DNA of 64,000 bases, from contig NC_033798.1 of the NCBI RefSeq assembly GCF_001876935.1, positions 78,389,015 to 78,453,014 of the forward strand. Reading direction: 5' to 3'. Made by a program: the position numbers and the translations under genes. The notes under the pieces were generated by a model. The model ran no database searches. It had not been told where the DNA came from and saw nothing but the letters and a program-made list of their open reading frames with translations. How positions within the stretch are numbered: the first letter of the stretch is position 1; each line of letters opens with the position of its first letter. Source of the DNA: Asparagus officinalis. Its lineage: Eukaryota > Streptophyta > Magnoliopsida > Asparagales > Asparagaceae. This document shows, piece by piece, positions 12,315 to 24,100 of the stretch.

Positions 12315-12525
12315 CAATCGACCGGTTACTCAAATCAGTTGACCGACCAGAAGCATTTTTACAACATTGTCTTTTACAGTCGAATCAGTCGACCGACCAC
12401 TAGTGACAGTCGACCAAATAATCCTTTCAGTTGACCGACATAATTGATCGGTCGACCGATACTTGTTTCAGTTACTGTAATAACTAGTTGATCAGTCGAC
12501 CGATAAAATCAAGCAGTTGACTAAT
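12315..12525 (+). promoter_or_regulatory. GTCGAC/TTGACC palindrome cluster in LTR G
   Basis: At least six short inverted repeats with a TCGAC core lie close together, for example AATCGACCGGTT, CAGTCGACCGACC and GATCGGTCGACCGATAC. They end about 55 bp upstream of a TATA box, a place where enhancer or repressor sites would be expected. The same location in other LTRs of this family holds related but different palindromes. Function is inferred from position only. Confidence 0.6.
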
Positions 12526-12578
12526 CTGCTCTTTTTACTGTAACAGCTAGTTTTCTGATTTGAGTTGTTTGAGAGGCT

Positions 12579-12586
12579 ATAAATAG
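12579..12586 (+). promoter_or_regulatory. TATA box of LTR G
   Basis: GGCTATAAATAGTCC matches a plant Pol II TATA box and aligns with TATA motifs of the sister LTRs (41809, 46196, 49617). Transcription of the element would start about 30 bp downstream. Confidence 0.72.
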
Positions 12587-13507
12587 TCCTTAAGCTTCAT
12601 TTGATAAACAAGTTTTGTTTGGCCAATTTTTGGTCTGAGTTTTAAGGAAGATCAAGTGTGTTTATGTGAAAAAGAGTTTTACAAAGAAAAGGATCTCAAT
12701 TTCAGTTTTGAGGCGTTTCATCTTAAAATCTCAATCTCTCCTCATTGTGGAGAAGTTTTCTAAACCTTCTCTTTATCTAATCTCTATTTATTTGTGTTTA
12801 ATTTTATTTTACTCATTGTTACACACACCCACTTTAGCTTAAGTATTTCACATTTACTATAATCGGGTTGTGGGAGTGTTTTCATTGAGAGAGCTTTACA
12901 ATTCATTCTCACTTATTTAGAGAACAAAATCTTTTATCCGCACTTATTGTTAAACACATTGTAATGCACAAAAGCACTTAGCGGAGTGGGTTGGTTGTAA
13001 ATCCTAGTGATAGGTTGTAATTCTAAACACTTGAGGAAGGTGACACGGGTAGTCCAACACTTACAAGAGTGCAGCCTGTGTGATTGACATCGTGTGAGTA
13101 GTAAAAATTTTTGGTGAACTTTGAAAATCGTTTTTGTGTAGATGTGTGAGATATAGTGGAGATCTCCTCGAAGTGAGGTGCGGAGATGTTGATCAAGGGT
13201 TGACCGAACTCCGTGATCATATTTTGTGTTTGCATTTGGCATTTGGCGTACTATTCTACTTTACATTTTGTGCATATTTTTATATCACTTATTTTTATAT
13301 ATGTACATATTGCGTTATAAGTTTTAATTTGGCATCAAAATCGGATTAGATTAGCAAATTACCTTATTCACCCCTCCTCTATGGTATTTTCAATAGGTAT
13401 TAGAATGTGGTGCTCTTGATTTGTGGCTTAACCACCTAGAGTCAAAGATTCTCGTTGTTATATTTTGCTAATATAGTTTTATGAATTTTCTTGCTTACAT
13501 AATTATC

Positions 13508-14880
13508 ATGGATATACACGGTGCATCTAGTTTATGCTATGATATAAATGTTGCTCATTCATTCAATACTTTCTCGTATGCTCAATGGATGTTTTGATTT
13601 AAGTTATTTATTAGATCTAAACATATGGATTTATAGAAAGTAATTGATTGTGCTTATGTTGTGCCCACATTGGAGAAATCCAAGCGGAGCAAGGATGATA
13701 AAAGGATGTTTATTTAGAACAAGCTCTTGTTAGAATTTTTGTTCAAAGTTTTTGATCCATCTATTTCTAACAAACTTGTTTCTTTCAATAGTGCCTATAC
13801 ATTGTGGAAACATATACAGGAAAATCATGACAACTTGGAGGAAATCCAACGTATTTTGGTGGATTCCGCTTCAAGTGAGATTGGTGCATCTTCATGCACA
13901 CGGCCACTAGGCGATTACCCTAGTGAGGTATGCGAGCCCGAATAGAAAGTGAATTATCTATAGATGAACTTGCATGTGCATATGAAAGATTAATAAATGC
14001 CTATAACAAATTGCATCAAAATGTCATGAATTTGAAAAGCAAGAATGTAAAATTGAAATCTGATCATGATTTGCTAGCATCTATATTTGATGTTAATATT
14101 AAAGAGAATGTAATTCTTAAAGAAAACAGTGATAAATTAAAATTGGATAATGATGCTTTGACCTTAAATAATGCTAGCTTATCTCATGACAAGATTGATG
14201 CCATGTTAGAAGTAGAAGCTATTAGGAATGAATTTATTTTTTTTTAAGAATGGTCTTGTTTGCTCTACTTCTAGTGTCAATGCTATTATGCCAAATAATA
14301 AGTTGAATGATATAAAAAACTGTATTTCATCCTTAGATTCAACCCTAACTACATGCATTGACAATCATAAAAAACTTATGGACAAGTGCGCTAAGTCATA
14401 TCCTACTACTTCCAAACCACCCGTTCAGTATGTATGTTTGTATAACAAAGTTTACAAATGCTCTAATTACGATCGTAACGGCCATATTACTAAATTTTGC
14501 TATGATGCCCAAAAACCCACTATTTCTGATGCTATTGCTTCTTGTTCATCTCATCAAGTTTCTTCACCACATACACACACATGCACCCATTGCTCATCAC
14601 AAGCAAGTTGATGTGTTTAAATGTAAAGTTTATGATAGATTTGGCCATTTGGCAAAATTTGGTTTTTATTTGAGAAAAGTTTCAAATTTGCAAAATATTT
14701 CAAAGAGAGCACCTTTATTTGCATATGTTTCTCATGCACAATTAAAAGGTCAATGAAAACAAGTGCATCCATTCCATTGCATCTATTGTAGTAGGATGGG
14801 TCATTTGCGTGATTTTTACTATGATTGAATCCCTGCACTAAATGCGCCCAAATAGGGTCATAACCCAAGGGCATTGGATT
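13508..14880 (+). pseudogene. gag: Decayed copia-type gag of a TR-GAG element
   Basis: The ATG at 13508 starts a degraded copy of the gag seen better in elements D, E and F. Recognisable pieces are CAYVVPTLEKSK (UBN2/DUF4219-type copia gag), SCTRPLGDYPSEVCE, a Lys/Asp-rich coiled-coil part and zinc knuckles near 14458-14505 and 14777-14820. There are several in-frame stops (the first in QWMF-stop) and frameshifts, and some Cys/His ligands are lost. A degenerate primer site (aggtattagaat, about 13395-13406) precedes it, compared with TGGTATCAGAGC in element E. No protease, integrase or RT follows. Gag would form the particle; this copy cannot. Confidence 0.82.
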
Positions 14881-14883
14881 ATA

Positions 14884-15847
14884 AGTTGACCTTCTTGTTT
14901 TGATGATGATTTAACAAACAATTTACATCTAATATTATTCGTCTAGTGTTTGTATTTTGTTATTTATTGTAGACAAATAATATGTTAGAGGATGGATAGA
15001 ATTGCGCATTTACGATCATATCCAATGGAGGTTGGCGAAATTATGGAGTGAAGCCTACGAAATTCAAAGTTAAAGATTCAAGTTCAAGCTTCATCTGCAA
15101 GATTACCAAGTCAAGCTATTGAAGATCAAGATCAAGCTTGGGAAATTTAGTTTAGGAGTTTATATTATATGTGTTAGTACCTTAAGCTTAATATAATATA
15201 CTCACACACACACATTTATTGGTTTCCATGTATATATATAGTTATATATATACATATATGTTTTGGTTTAGCTATATAGATATGAAACAATATATATTTT
15301 CATATATACTTATTTATATATTTCATATTCTATTGTATTTAGAAAAATATTGTGTTTTTTGGTTTATATGGTTTATAGACTTAACAATTATAGTTTATAT
15401 TTTTTATCAAGTCTATAAAATCATTTTACAAAGTTTCAAATCTTGGTTTATGACAAAACATCAAAATACAAGTATCTCATGTTTTCATGTTTTGGACTAT
15501 TTTATAAAATAATGATATTTTTCATTGGGAGGTCCTTTCTAAAAACCAGTTTTTGTAGTATGTTTATTATCATGTCTATAATCATTTTCCAAAGTTTTAT
15601 ACTTTTTAGAATTTATTTGATATTTTTAAACAGGATTTTAATCAGAAAACTATTTAAAACCTGTCAATTTCATATATCAGTTTGTGGTCGACCGCCACGG
15701 TCGACCGCCCCTGAGTCTAGAGACTCAGTAAGTTTTTCAGAGGCTCCCCCCCAGGGCCGCCCGCCCCTGAGTCTAGAGACTCAGTAAGTTTTTCAGAGGC
15801 TCGCGGTCGACCGTGACGGTCGACCAGATGTTCTCGCAGTCGACCGC
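14884..15847 (+). repeat. Partial TR-GAG LTR (copy H), cut by Tat copy A
   Basis: It opens ttgaccttcttgttttgatg, matching the LTR start TGTTGGCCTTCTTGTTTTGATG at 45022, then follows the LTR through the gaagatcaagatcaagctt and tatgttttggtttagc segments to a palindrome cluster. There it stops at the TG of Tat LTR A. The part from about 14995 is repeated almost exactly at 24583-25406. Confidence 0.78.
15685..15847 (+). promoter_or_regulatory. Palindrome cluster in LTR H
   Basis: GGTCGACC occurs four times. A second palindrome, CTGAGTCTagAGACTCAG, occurs twice as part of a 56 bp direct repeat (about 15711-15728 and 15767-15784). In the second copy of this region (about 25280-25406) the repeat is single and the flanks carry many small differences. 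The cluster is at the position of the TCGAC clusters in LTRs G, D and F. Confidence 0.6.
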
Positions 15848-16263
15848 TGTTTCCGTCGAAAGTTAAAACTATTGTAGAATTCATTATATCTTCGATCGAT
15901 TACAACGAATTCAAAAGAAGATAGTCTTTTTATAAGACCTCTTTTACACAATAAAAGAAAAAATTACAACTCTCTAGAAAATAACACATAAATTGTTTAT
16001 CGATTCCTGTTTTGTGGGACTTTGCCTGTGCCGGGAGTGCTTTGACTCGTGGACCACCGATTCACAGATCGTGAGAGTCTTTGGTATTCTTTCTTCGTTT
16101 AGAAGCAAGAATGAAAATCAGTGAATATCTTATCAAAGTAAGATGAACACTCTTCTCAAGATTAAGTCGAAGCTTAAATCTCAAGGAATCACCCAAATAA
16201 CTCAAGTCTGCTTCTCTATTTGCTCTAAGATCTTCGATCTCTGTAAATAACGGCCCTAGGGGG

Positions 16264-16273
16264 CTATTTATAG
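16264..16273 (-). promoter_or_regulatory. TATA box of Tat LTR A (minus strand)
   Basis: The minus strand reads GGAGGCTATAAATAGCCC. It lies downstream, in element orientation, of the palindrome arrays, as a promoter would. The same motif occurs in LTR B at 25837-25846. I could not find it in LTR C. Confidence 0.68.
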
Positions 16274-16337
16274 CCTCCAGAAGAAGCTCAACTGAAAATA
16301 CAGCATTGTTGAGACGTTGTGACTGCAAAACAGTGTT

Positions 16338-16721
16338 GTCTGTCTCGACAGCCGAGACAATATTTGTTGTCTCGACTCCCGAGATAGTATAGACTGTCTC
16401 GGAAAACCCAAACTGCCTGACGGTTTCCATTATAACTTCCTTCCACACGTGATTCTCGCCCATGATGTTTCTCATGTTCTTTGACAGTTAATGGACACAT
16501 GTCATGCAGTTATTTCAGCAACTTTTGATTATTACAGAACTGTCTCGCGTGTGAGACAGTCAACACTGTCTCGCGTGCGAGACAGTCCACATTGTCTCAC
16601 GTACGAGATAGTAAACACTGTATCGTACTGCGAGACAATATATACTATCTCGCACAGCGAGACAGTCTATACTGTCTCGCGTGTGAGACAGTCAACACTG
16701 TCTCGATTCTTTCGAGATAGT
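16338..16721 (-). promoter_or_regulatory. Palindrome arrays of the TGTCTC/GAGACA type in Tat LTR A
   Basis: Two units lie at about 16341-16395 and seven at 16539-16721, each an inverted repeat built on CTGTCTCG...CGAGACAG with 3-6 bases between the arms, for example CTGTCTCGCGTGTGAGACAG. Spacing is roughly 26-28 bp. Several units differ by one or two bases and most keep paired arms. The arrays begin about 65 bp upstream of the minus-strand TATA box. LTR B carries the same arrays at about 25910-25980 and 26144-26330. Confidence 0.75.
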
Positions 16722-16808
16722 GTAAGGTCACCTTTTGCGATCTTTGGATGACCTTCTCGTTGTCTTGAGCTGTGTCTGGATATCTATCAGTATTTTTTGA
16801 CACCTACA

Positions 16809-16824
16809 GATACCCCCTCCAAAG
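16809..16824 (-). other. Polypurine tract of Tat copy A
   Basis: The complement of gataccccctccaaag is a purine-rich tract abutting the LTR start on the minus strand. It is conserved in copy C (54419-54434) and slightly altered in copy B (26416-26431). Confidence 0.75.
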
Positions 16825-17466
16825 TATTCTAGACTCATTCTTTTATAGAGGAGTCTGGGACACTTTGGATAAGATAGATATTACTTACGATCCCTTCAAT
16901 GCTTGGTTGAGTAGATCGTGTAGAGGAACCCGTATGTGGCTTCAACTTTTGATCTCTTTGTCTCTCAATCTATTCAGTGCTTTGTAGAAGATTTTTGAAT
17001 TAGCTTGTGTCGTTGGGTTAACGTTGAACTAATCACCTTCGTCGGTAGTTTGTATCTGAGTCACGATTAAACTCCCTGAATTAATTCCTTGAACTGACGT
17101 TTCATCCTGAGCCTTGTTTCGGCGGAATTATCGACGCGTTTGCTGGAGTAGACTTTAATTGTAATGTGTTGACTGGCGTTGGGATATGGCAAGCCCAAGT
17201 GTAGAGACTGTAAGACCAATTGTTGATGTCGGTTCATCTGCCTGTACGGAGTTTCTCCTGGCATGGACCGTTATACATTTGTTGGTTTTTTACTTAAACA
17301 CAGGGGGATTTTGATTGTAGGACCAGTCATTGGAGCTGGTTCAATTGTCCCGCTTGAAGAAAGGTGGCCTTCGGGCTGAATTTGTGTCTTCCTTGAGTTT
17401 GGCAGAGCTTAAACTTTATTATGATTGTTTATCCTACTCAGAATAAATACTTATAGGATTTTTGGC
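16825..17466. other. Tat non-coding region between LTR A and hairpin module
   Basis: It is homologous with 26432-26700 and 54435-54660 for its first few hundred bases, starting at tattctagactcattctttta. No frame or RNA gene is recognisable. Toward its right end it passes into sequence normally found on the far side of the antisense gene in copies B and C, so a rearrangement joins these parts. Confidence 0.55.
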
Positions 17467-17589
17467 AAATCCTCAGCCATCAACGGATTTGATAAGCCTT
17501 TACCGATTACCGTTTGAATCGGGCTAGCATGCAGATTGTTTAAGTCCGTTCTGCATGTAACGTTGTGCTAAGAGAATAAACTCTCTTAG
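17467..17589. other. Covarying hairpin module, copy A1
   Basis: Consecutive inverted repeats: AAATCC/GGATTT (17467-17490), CCGATT/AATCGG (17503-17522), CATGCAGA/TCTGCATG (17528-17557) and CTAAGAGA/TCTCTTAG (17568-17589). The homologous modules at 32822, 61793 and 62119 have nearly the same length, and most arm changes are matched on the opposite arm. A partial second copy holding only the last two hairpins follows at about 17643-17707. The module may fold in RNA of either strand. Confidence 0.7.
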
Positions 17590-17815
17590 ACTTTGTACTA
17601 TGATGTTGAATACATAGGTTTGGTCATTTTTGCGGGAACGTACAGCATGCATATTGTTTAAGTCCGTTCTGCATGTAACGTTGTGCTAAGAGAATAATCT
17701 CTCTTAGACTTTGTACTATGATGTTGAATACATAGGTTTGATCATTTTTGTGGGAACGTACCACCCGTGTTGAGATTAGGGAAATAGTTTAGACTCGTAT
17801 ACCTATTGGAGTATT

Positions 17816-18079
17816 CTGGTCTCTTGTTTGTTGGTAGAGATGAACCCGATGATGGAGAGGAAGAATTTTATATTCTATCTCCTGGTCTCTTTTTTGTTGG
17901 TAGAGATGAACCCGACACTGGAGAGGAAGAATTTTATATTCTATCTCCTGGTCTCTTTTTTGTTGGTAGAGATGAATCCAATGATGAAGAGGAAGAATTT
18001 TATATTCTATCTCCTGGTCTCTTTTTTGTTTGTAGAGATGAACCCAATGATGGAGAGGAAGAATTTTATATTCTAGACG
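17816..18079. repeat. 66 bp tandem repeat, four units (Tat copy A)
   Basis: Units run from ggtctcttttttgttgg through agagatgaaccc to attctatctcct. The period is 66 bp, a multiple of three, so frames stay open through it, but the encoded 22-residue repeat resembles no known protein. In copies B and C the same repeat lies after the antisense gene; here it lies just before its promoter. Confidence 0.8.
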
Positions 18080-18112
18080 TAAAGACTACTGCACGGTCGG
18101 CGGAATTCGGGG

Positions 18113-18119
18113 TATAAAA
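18113..18119 (+). promoter_or_regulatory. TATA box of antisense PMD gene, copy A
   Basis: ggggTATAAAAccc matches the TATA box of copy B at 27119 and stands about 300 bp before the ATG. The palindromes present upstream in copy B are replaced here by the 66 bp repeats. Confidence 0.65.
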
Positions 18120-18416
18120 CCCGACTAGGGGTTTTTCAGCCGACTTTTTCACGTCGAATTTGAGCGGTTTTTGGGGCGAAATTCCAGCGATTCCAGTGAG
18201 TTTTCGGCCTCTTCTTCTCTCTTTGGTTTCTGATTTGCCTCTGTCTTGGGGAGATTTCACTCGATTTGGAAGGATTCTACTAGTTTGCTCTCCTTCTAAC
18301 TGTTGAAGTCTCAATTTTTCTTTAATGTAAGTCACAAGTTGCACGCGTATGTTGTGATTTTTTATTGCGATTCTTTACTCAAACGCCTATTCTAACTTGG
18401 ACTTCGAATAGGTATC

Positions 18417-21400
18417 ATGTCCACCGGAAGATCCCGAGTTCCCGAGGCCGTTCCACTGCCTTCAGACCACGAGGGGGCTGATCCTGCTGCCGTTCTCATC
18501 CATGGAGGTACACTCCTTTCACCTTTTCAACATGGCAATGTTAAACATTCGCACCTCTTGTTAATTTTATCTGTATATATCCATATTGTATGTAAATTGC
18601 TCCGACCGCCCTCGTTTGTTATTCTTTGAGATACATTCGAAGAAAACCCGGTCTCCTCCTTTGAGAAGGAATCACGCTGGACAAGTGTTTTGTTTTGGGC
18701 CTTTTGGAGCAAAATACAATTCGAGTATACATGGGCGCATTTCCATATTATCCCATGTATTTGAAGGTTAATGATATGCGTTATAAGGCTCGAGCATAAT
18801 TAACGGCATATCTCTTTTAATACGTGTGGTAAATTAAATTCGTCACACCTGTTACAAGATGATGATTCCATCTTATGGAATAAAGATAACGCCGCCTTTT
18901 AAAAATTTTAAGGACTATCCTACACATTTTATGTCTACTTTCTTCTTTCATCAGAATTGGCATTTTCGCTTGCTATATATCTTCACTGCTCAGTGCGAGG
19001 TGTCACCTGATGGGCCAAAGTAGTGCCGGCCTACTCCTATTATGAAGAAAATTGCCGTTAATTGAGTACATCTCCCCAGTTCGAAACTCGACTAACAACA
19101 GAAGGGATGAAACACATGTGAATTGTATAAGACGACGAGGTAGTTGTCGTGTTCTGGCGTGGTTTAATCACAGATGCGGCTTTGATTTCAAGGCAGATTT
19201 TGAATCCGTGCATGAAGGAAACCAGATTCCTAAATTCGTGATTCTATAAAGCACAGCAGTTTTTTCTTGTAGACCTGCATAGTGGTTGCATGCGAGGTTG
19301 GTCGACGCTTCTTGATAGCCTGCCCTGGATTCTCGTGAACGTTACTTGAAGTTAGAAATTTGGCAGTTGGTCGGGAGATGTTCTGGAGACGGACCGAATC
19401 ACGAAGCGCGTCCATGTGTTTCATTGGGAAGAGGCTACCTTCAGGTTCTAGTGCAGGGCAAGCATTAGCTGTAGGAGGACTAAATCATCTAGGTTATCCC
19501 TTCACAGTAATCGCAATCCAAGATCCAATCTACCCCAGATGAAAAGACGGCACAAGCAAACACGTGAATGAACATTGTTAGGGCTATGTTGGGGAAAAGA
19601 ATTCCTATAGTATGTTCGAGAATGTTATGGGGGGTCCATTACTTAAATTGAGATAAGTGGTGACAGTAATGACCCGATATGTATTTCGGATGATGGGGGC
19701 GTGAATTAACAGAGTTAGGGTTGACAGTCTCCAATTCGTGCCAGCATGTACAGGTCTGCAGATCAGCTTTTGATCACTTCTGTTGCTTTGTTTGAGATTC
19801 TACAATCCGACACCACGTTACTTTCTTTACCAAGAACGTGAGTTTTGGAAGCTCCGGGCTGTTATTCATGAATGATGAAGGTATCGGGGCTGCCTATAGG
19901 TGATTGTCCCATATCTAAGAATTCTTCCAACAACCGTCAGTCAACCAACAGGATGAAAGGATCGGTCAACAGTGACTTATGATACCTGTATGGGAGTTGG
20001 GACATGCCGACTATCACATAGCTATGCGAAATGGAGACCATGAGCTAAGAAGAAATCTCAACTCAATCAGCTTGAAACAATTCATGGATTATTTTGTTCC
20101 AAGGGAGCCTTGTAGAGCCGTTCGGCAAGAAGTGTGTGGCTACTATCCCCTTTAAGCTCGCGCATGAGATTACCGAATTGCTGGAGAGCGACGCACACTC
20201 CTACACTTCCCGCTTAGAAGAGCGGCTTTCTCCTCACGGTACCAAATTTCGTTCTATTTGTGGCAAGTTGGTGTCCACAACTAAACAGACCTATAGCTGG
20301 CTTTTTGCCATATGGTTGAAGAGGTGCGTTGTCCACCACACCAACCTTCTGATGCGATGCCTGATTGAAGGTGTATCCAGCCGTTCAGTTAGCTTACAGG
20401 TCGTAGGTTTCTTACACTGTCGCTGTCATTGGTAACGGATATTTTGCCATCCGGTCGGATTGAGGCAATTGCTTCTAATATTTACTTCAATAAGGAAAGA
20501 AACCATCCGGCTGGACCATATCTGTGCCGAAACTAGAAAATTCATACACCTACTTGATGAACGCTGGTCTTGGTACTCTCACGACCGGCCAGACCTTAAA
20601 ATGGAGGCCTTGAGATCTGTACCAAGGCCTCACTCTATTACAGACTCTTGGATAGGGTTGTAAGTGGATCCAACATCGGTGGCTAGGTAATAGGCAGTTC
20701 AAAGTCGGCACAATGCTGGGAGTTCTTTTCCTTGTTTCCACTCAATTTCTCTGGGATCGTACAAGCAACAAATTGATGCTAAAGAACCCAGTAGAATCGG
20801 CACAACTTTGAAATGTCGGTTGATTCAGATTGGTTGTGCTCTGAATATCCGACCAGCGTTATTTTATATCAGGATGAAGGATGTCTGTCACATGCGGCCT
20901 GGTAGTTTTGCATTATGGTCCGGTTGCGTCAGTCAAAGTGTCGGTCGCTTAATGATCACTGTAAGCGTCGGCAACAACGCGAACCTCATCTTAGGTTTGA
21001 AGGTGGACTCATGTTGAATGGGGGAAGACCGCTTGGTTCCGGAGGCATCATTTCGTTTTGTACGAATGCTGAGTTTGACCTACCCCTAGAGATGCTCCTC
21101 TAACAGATGACTTTTCTTTACTATAAAGTGGCTGATAGCTGCCAGTTACGCGTTAGCTCGAAGAAGGAGGATATCTCGAACTAGAGTGAACGAAGAGCCC
21201 TCTTCAACAGACATCGAGATGAGTCGCATGACATTATGGAGCTATCACCTTGGAGAAAGAAGCTGCTGAATCATCCAGAAATGGGAAAAGAACCTGGCTG
21301 CCGCTTCAGCACATGATAGTGAAAGGAAGAGTTTGAGACTGGATCTGGAGAGGGCCCTCCTGGTCGTGAAATCTGTTCCGAGAGGGCGGACGAGATTGAT

Positions 21401-24100
21401 CAAGTTCTGAAGCAACATTGAAGAGGAGATGACTGTCTTCCAGACTCTTTCTTCGAAGAGGATCTGTAAAAGGCGCCTTCTATCGCTCTATGTAGGGCTT
21501 AATGGTACTGATCCAGCTCGACGCCTAAGGGACGGCTTCGAAGAGAAGGAGGAGAAAGGTCGTTATGATGACGCAAACGCAACCGGATGACGGTTAGAGG
21601 TACTTAGTGGAGATGGAAGAGGAGGAAGAAGATCAAGTGCCTGCTTGTTCGCCGCCAGAAGATCGCAAATCTTCAACTGCAAACATCAAATTCCTCCCAA
21701 GAACTGAGTTGCGCAGCCAAAGAATCATCACGAAAGATCCGGCGGTTCAAGATGAAGTTGCGTCCAACTAAAAGACGGAAGAAGGCCGTCTCTAAACCAC
21801 GTGTTCTTCTTCCCTTCTTGTAGAGAGACATCTTGACGCGCAGTGTTTTTTCGGATGAACAAGGTAACAATCGTCGTTATGCTCTTTATATTTCTTAACA
21901 CACACGGACTTATCTCGCACTCATTTATGTAGAGGAGTCAAGAAGAGGGAGAATTTCAGGGCTGACACTGCTTCTCCCAGCGGTATGAAGCTGAGGAACG
22001 CCAGCTTCGTTCAACAAATCGTACGATGGCGCTTAAAGATTGAACGCTGGTGTTCCATAACTCTTCGACGTTGACACCATCCGGCTTCAAAAACAGGTAC
22101 TGAATCTTTCTGCCATTTGGAAGGCAATTTCTGAAAGATGAATGAATCAGAGCGTGTGCCTCTCCTGATGACTTATGAACTTTTATCTCTTTTAGTTACT
22201 AAAAGAAGGGTACAAAGTACGGAGCCTCTCGTTCGAATTCTATCCGGTTAATGAGGGGGAAAACTTAACTCCCTATTCTGCGTAAGTTATTGCGCTCTAA
22301 AGTATATACCGTTACTTATTGACCATAACGCACATTCTGAAGATGTTGTAACAGGTGAATCAGCTGAAGTGGGGGAAAACTATTCATGATATCTGAAAGG
22401 CCGAGCGATTTTGAGGAACGCGACAGCAATAATCGACGGCGTTGACCCTCTCAGGAAGGCGACACAGTAATATCCTCCAATTTATATCGGCGGAAAACTC
22501 CGGGCTGGTGGGCAAGCCATAAGGATCATCTGTTGGAACTGGTGCCAACCGGGCGGTGGTCGCTTCTGGGAGAGTAAGACCCTTTGTTCACGTTAAACTC
22601 GCGGTATTTTTTTTTTCCCTTTAACTTTGAGCTTAATCATATAAGTGTTTCGAATTATAGGGACGAGGTTAACAAGGCCGATACCTGCATAATTTGAAAC
22701 GTCAAATCAACGCTGAAGGATCGTAGCTTCTTGTCGCGGGCAAGAACGCGCAGTCGAACGCTTCCAAGTCATCAGTTCCTGAATTCAAACCACTTACTCC
22801 CTTAGACCCGATATGATAGAAGCCCTTAACTGCATCTCGAAAATTAGTCCTGTTGCAACGAAAGTGAGACGCTAACCGAAGAAGTTGGTACAGTCAACAG
22901 CTACGGCATACTAGGATTGGTGAGTTTCATCCGGAGGATCTAGTTCATGTGTATGGAAATCTTCTGATTAATTACTGACAACATATACTCATTATGATCC
23001 TCGTGTTGCTAGAATCATCTTTCGGAGACCTGTTGACTTTGGACCCAAAGCTATCTGAGGTCTCAGATTGAACATCGTTTGAATGTAGCAGTACGTCGAT
23101 GTCGTTTCTTGAATCAACTTTGTTGCTCAAAGAACCAGACTGACAATCGATTGTGGGCGAGAAGTCACTGCTGAAGGCCTCTGCTTATTGTTGAACTTGG
23201 AGTATACTTTTTTTATTTTAAGTTTCGAGCATTAACTTAAGTATTCTTTTGAGTACATTATTTCTTCTCCTCTCATTAAGCGCCTCCTTCGACAGTTACT
23301 TGAGAGTCTATCAAAGCTTTAACGTTCGATGACAGATCCGGACAAGGCGTTTATCTGGCTCAGCATATCAAAGCTTTTGTTTTATTCTTGAAGCCTCATG
23401 ATTGATTGTAATTCTTTCATTTCCACGGATCATCCTTCGACGTTTGCTTCAAAGGAAGTGTTCGCTGGATCGCGACATACATAGCAAGCGAATTTCAAAG
23501 AAGGCATGGGTATCCTGATTGCTGAGTCTATTGAAGTCATCGTATTCTAGTTTAGAGATGAAACAACCAATTTGAACACTGAGGGACTTAGCGCGGGCGG
23601 CGTCTCTTCTTATGTATCGACCGAAATAGAAACTTAAACTGCAAGATGTGGCATGCTTCACAATAAAAATGGCAGAGCTCCGAGCTTCAAAAGTTGAAGA
23701 AAATCGTGTAACCCAATGAATTGGGCATTGCTAAGAAGATGCAGGCCAAGGCTGTCGATTTACTCCAATCTTTAGTAATGGATCTGTGTCCTAAGATCAT
23801 ATAGCTCGCTTGAAAAGGAGGTTTGTAGAAGTCCAAGGATTGGAGAAGTATTTCTAAAACTCGATTTATGCAAGCTGAACGTGTTAAAGAATTTATTCCA
23901 ATAGGCTGGAATTTTTCCAGGATAAGAAGCTTACTGAAGCGGGACAAAGAAGTCGCTCCAAGCTCAGAACACGGCAGGCTGATAGAATGCCTTAAGAGCT
24001 AACTAAAAGCTGAATTCGAATAATTACAACTTATGGAGAAGGCCACTCATCGCTAACGTGATGAAGGGCAATTTTGTAATTACAAAGTTACGTTATGATT
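18417..24100 (+). pseudogene. Antisense PMD-coiled-coil gene of Tat copy A, heavily disrupted
   Basis: It aligns from the ATG at 18417 (MSTGRSRVPEAVPL, then a donor at about 18507) to the coiled-coil end near 24100 with the gene at 27424-32666. The copies share long exact stretches but are broken every 10-30 bases by one- to three-base insertions and some deletions, so no long frame survives. Short homologous pieces are readable, for example GTKFRSICGKL near 20240-20275. The pattern, mostly insertions rather than substitutions, resembles raw long-read error more than slow decay. Product if intact: plant mobile domain protein with a C-terminal coiled coil. Confidence 0.75.

Larger units (their letters stand above)
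418..13392 (+). repeat. TR-GAG LTR (copy G), split by two later insertions
   Basis: The LTR starts TGTTAGGTCTCATG at 418, the same start as the LTR at 48557, and ends in TTTTCA at 13392, just before a degenerate primer site. Only 418-441, 9625-9669 and 11711-13392 belong to it, about 1.75 kb in total. The rest is a LARD-like element and a LINE. It lies between a polypurine tract on its left and a primer site plus gag on its right, so one LTR is shared by two tandem elements, as unequal recombination produces. The right part carries a palindrome array and a TATA box. Confidence 0.72.
15848..16808 (-). repeat. Tat-lineage 3' LTR (copy A)
   Basis: A 961 bp LTR with plus-strand TGTTTCCGTCGAAAG at the left and GACACCTACA at the right. 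On the minus strand it begins TGTAGGTGTC right after a purine tract (GGAGGGGGTATC), so it is a 3' LTR read leftwards. Two homologues, 25407-26415 and 53425-54418, share both ends and the tract. It holds a minus-strand TATA box and two sets of palindromes. The matching 5' LTR is not in the window. Confidence 0.85.

Noticed and set aside
15219..15787. Membrane proteins from hydrophobic frames, repeated at 24811-25487
   Set aside because: These are chance frames in T-rich LTR sequence. Other LTRs of the family do not keep them open.
16539..16721. CRISPR-like array of palindromic repeats with spacers
   Set aside because: Units are imperfect, spacers are only a few bases long, and the array sits in a plant retrotransposon LTR upstream of a TATA box.
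17806..18117. Repeat protein encoded by the 66 bp repeats
   Set aside because: Two overlapping frames are equally open because the unit length is divisible by three, the repeat does not resemble a protein family, and copy C keeps only reduced units.
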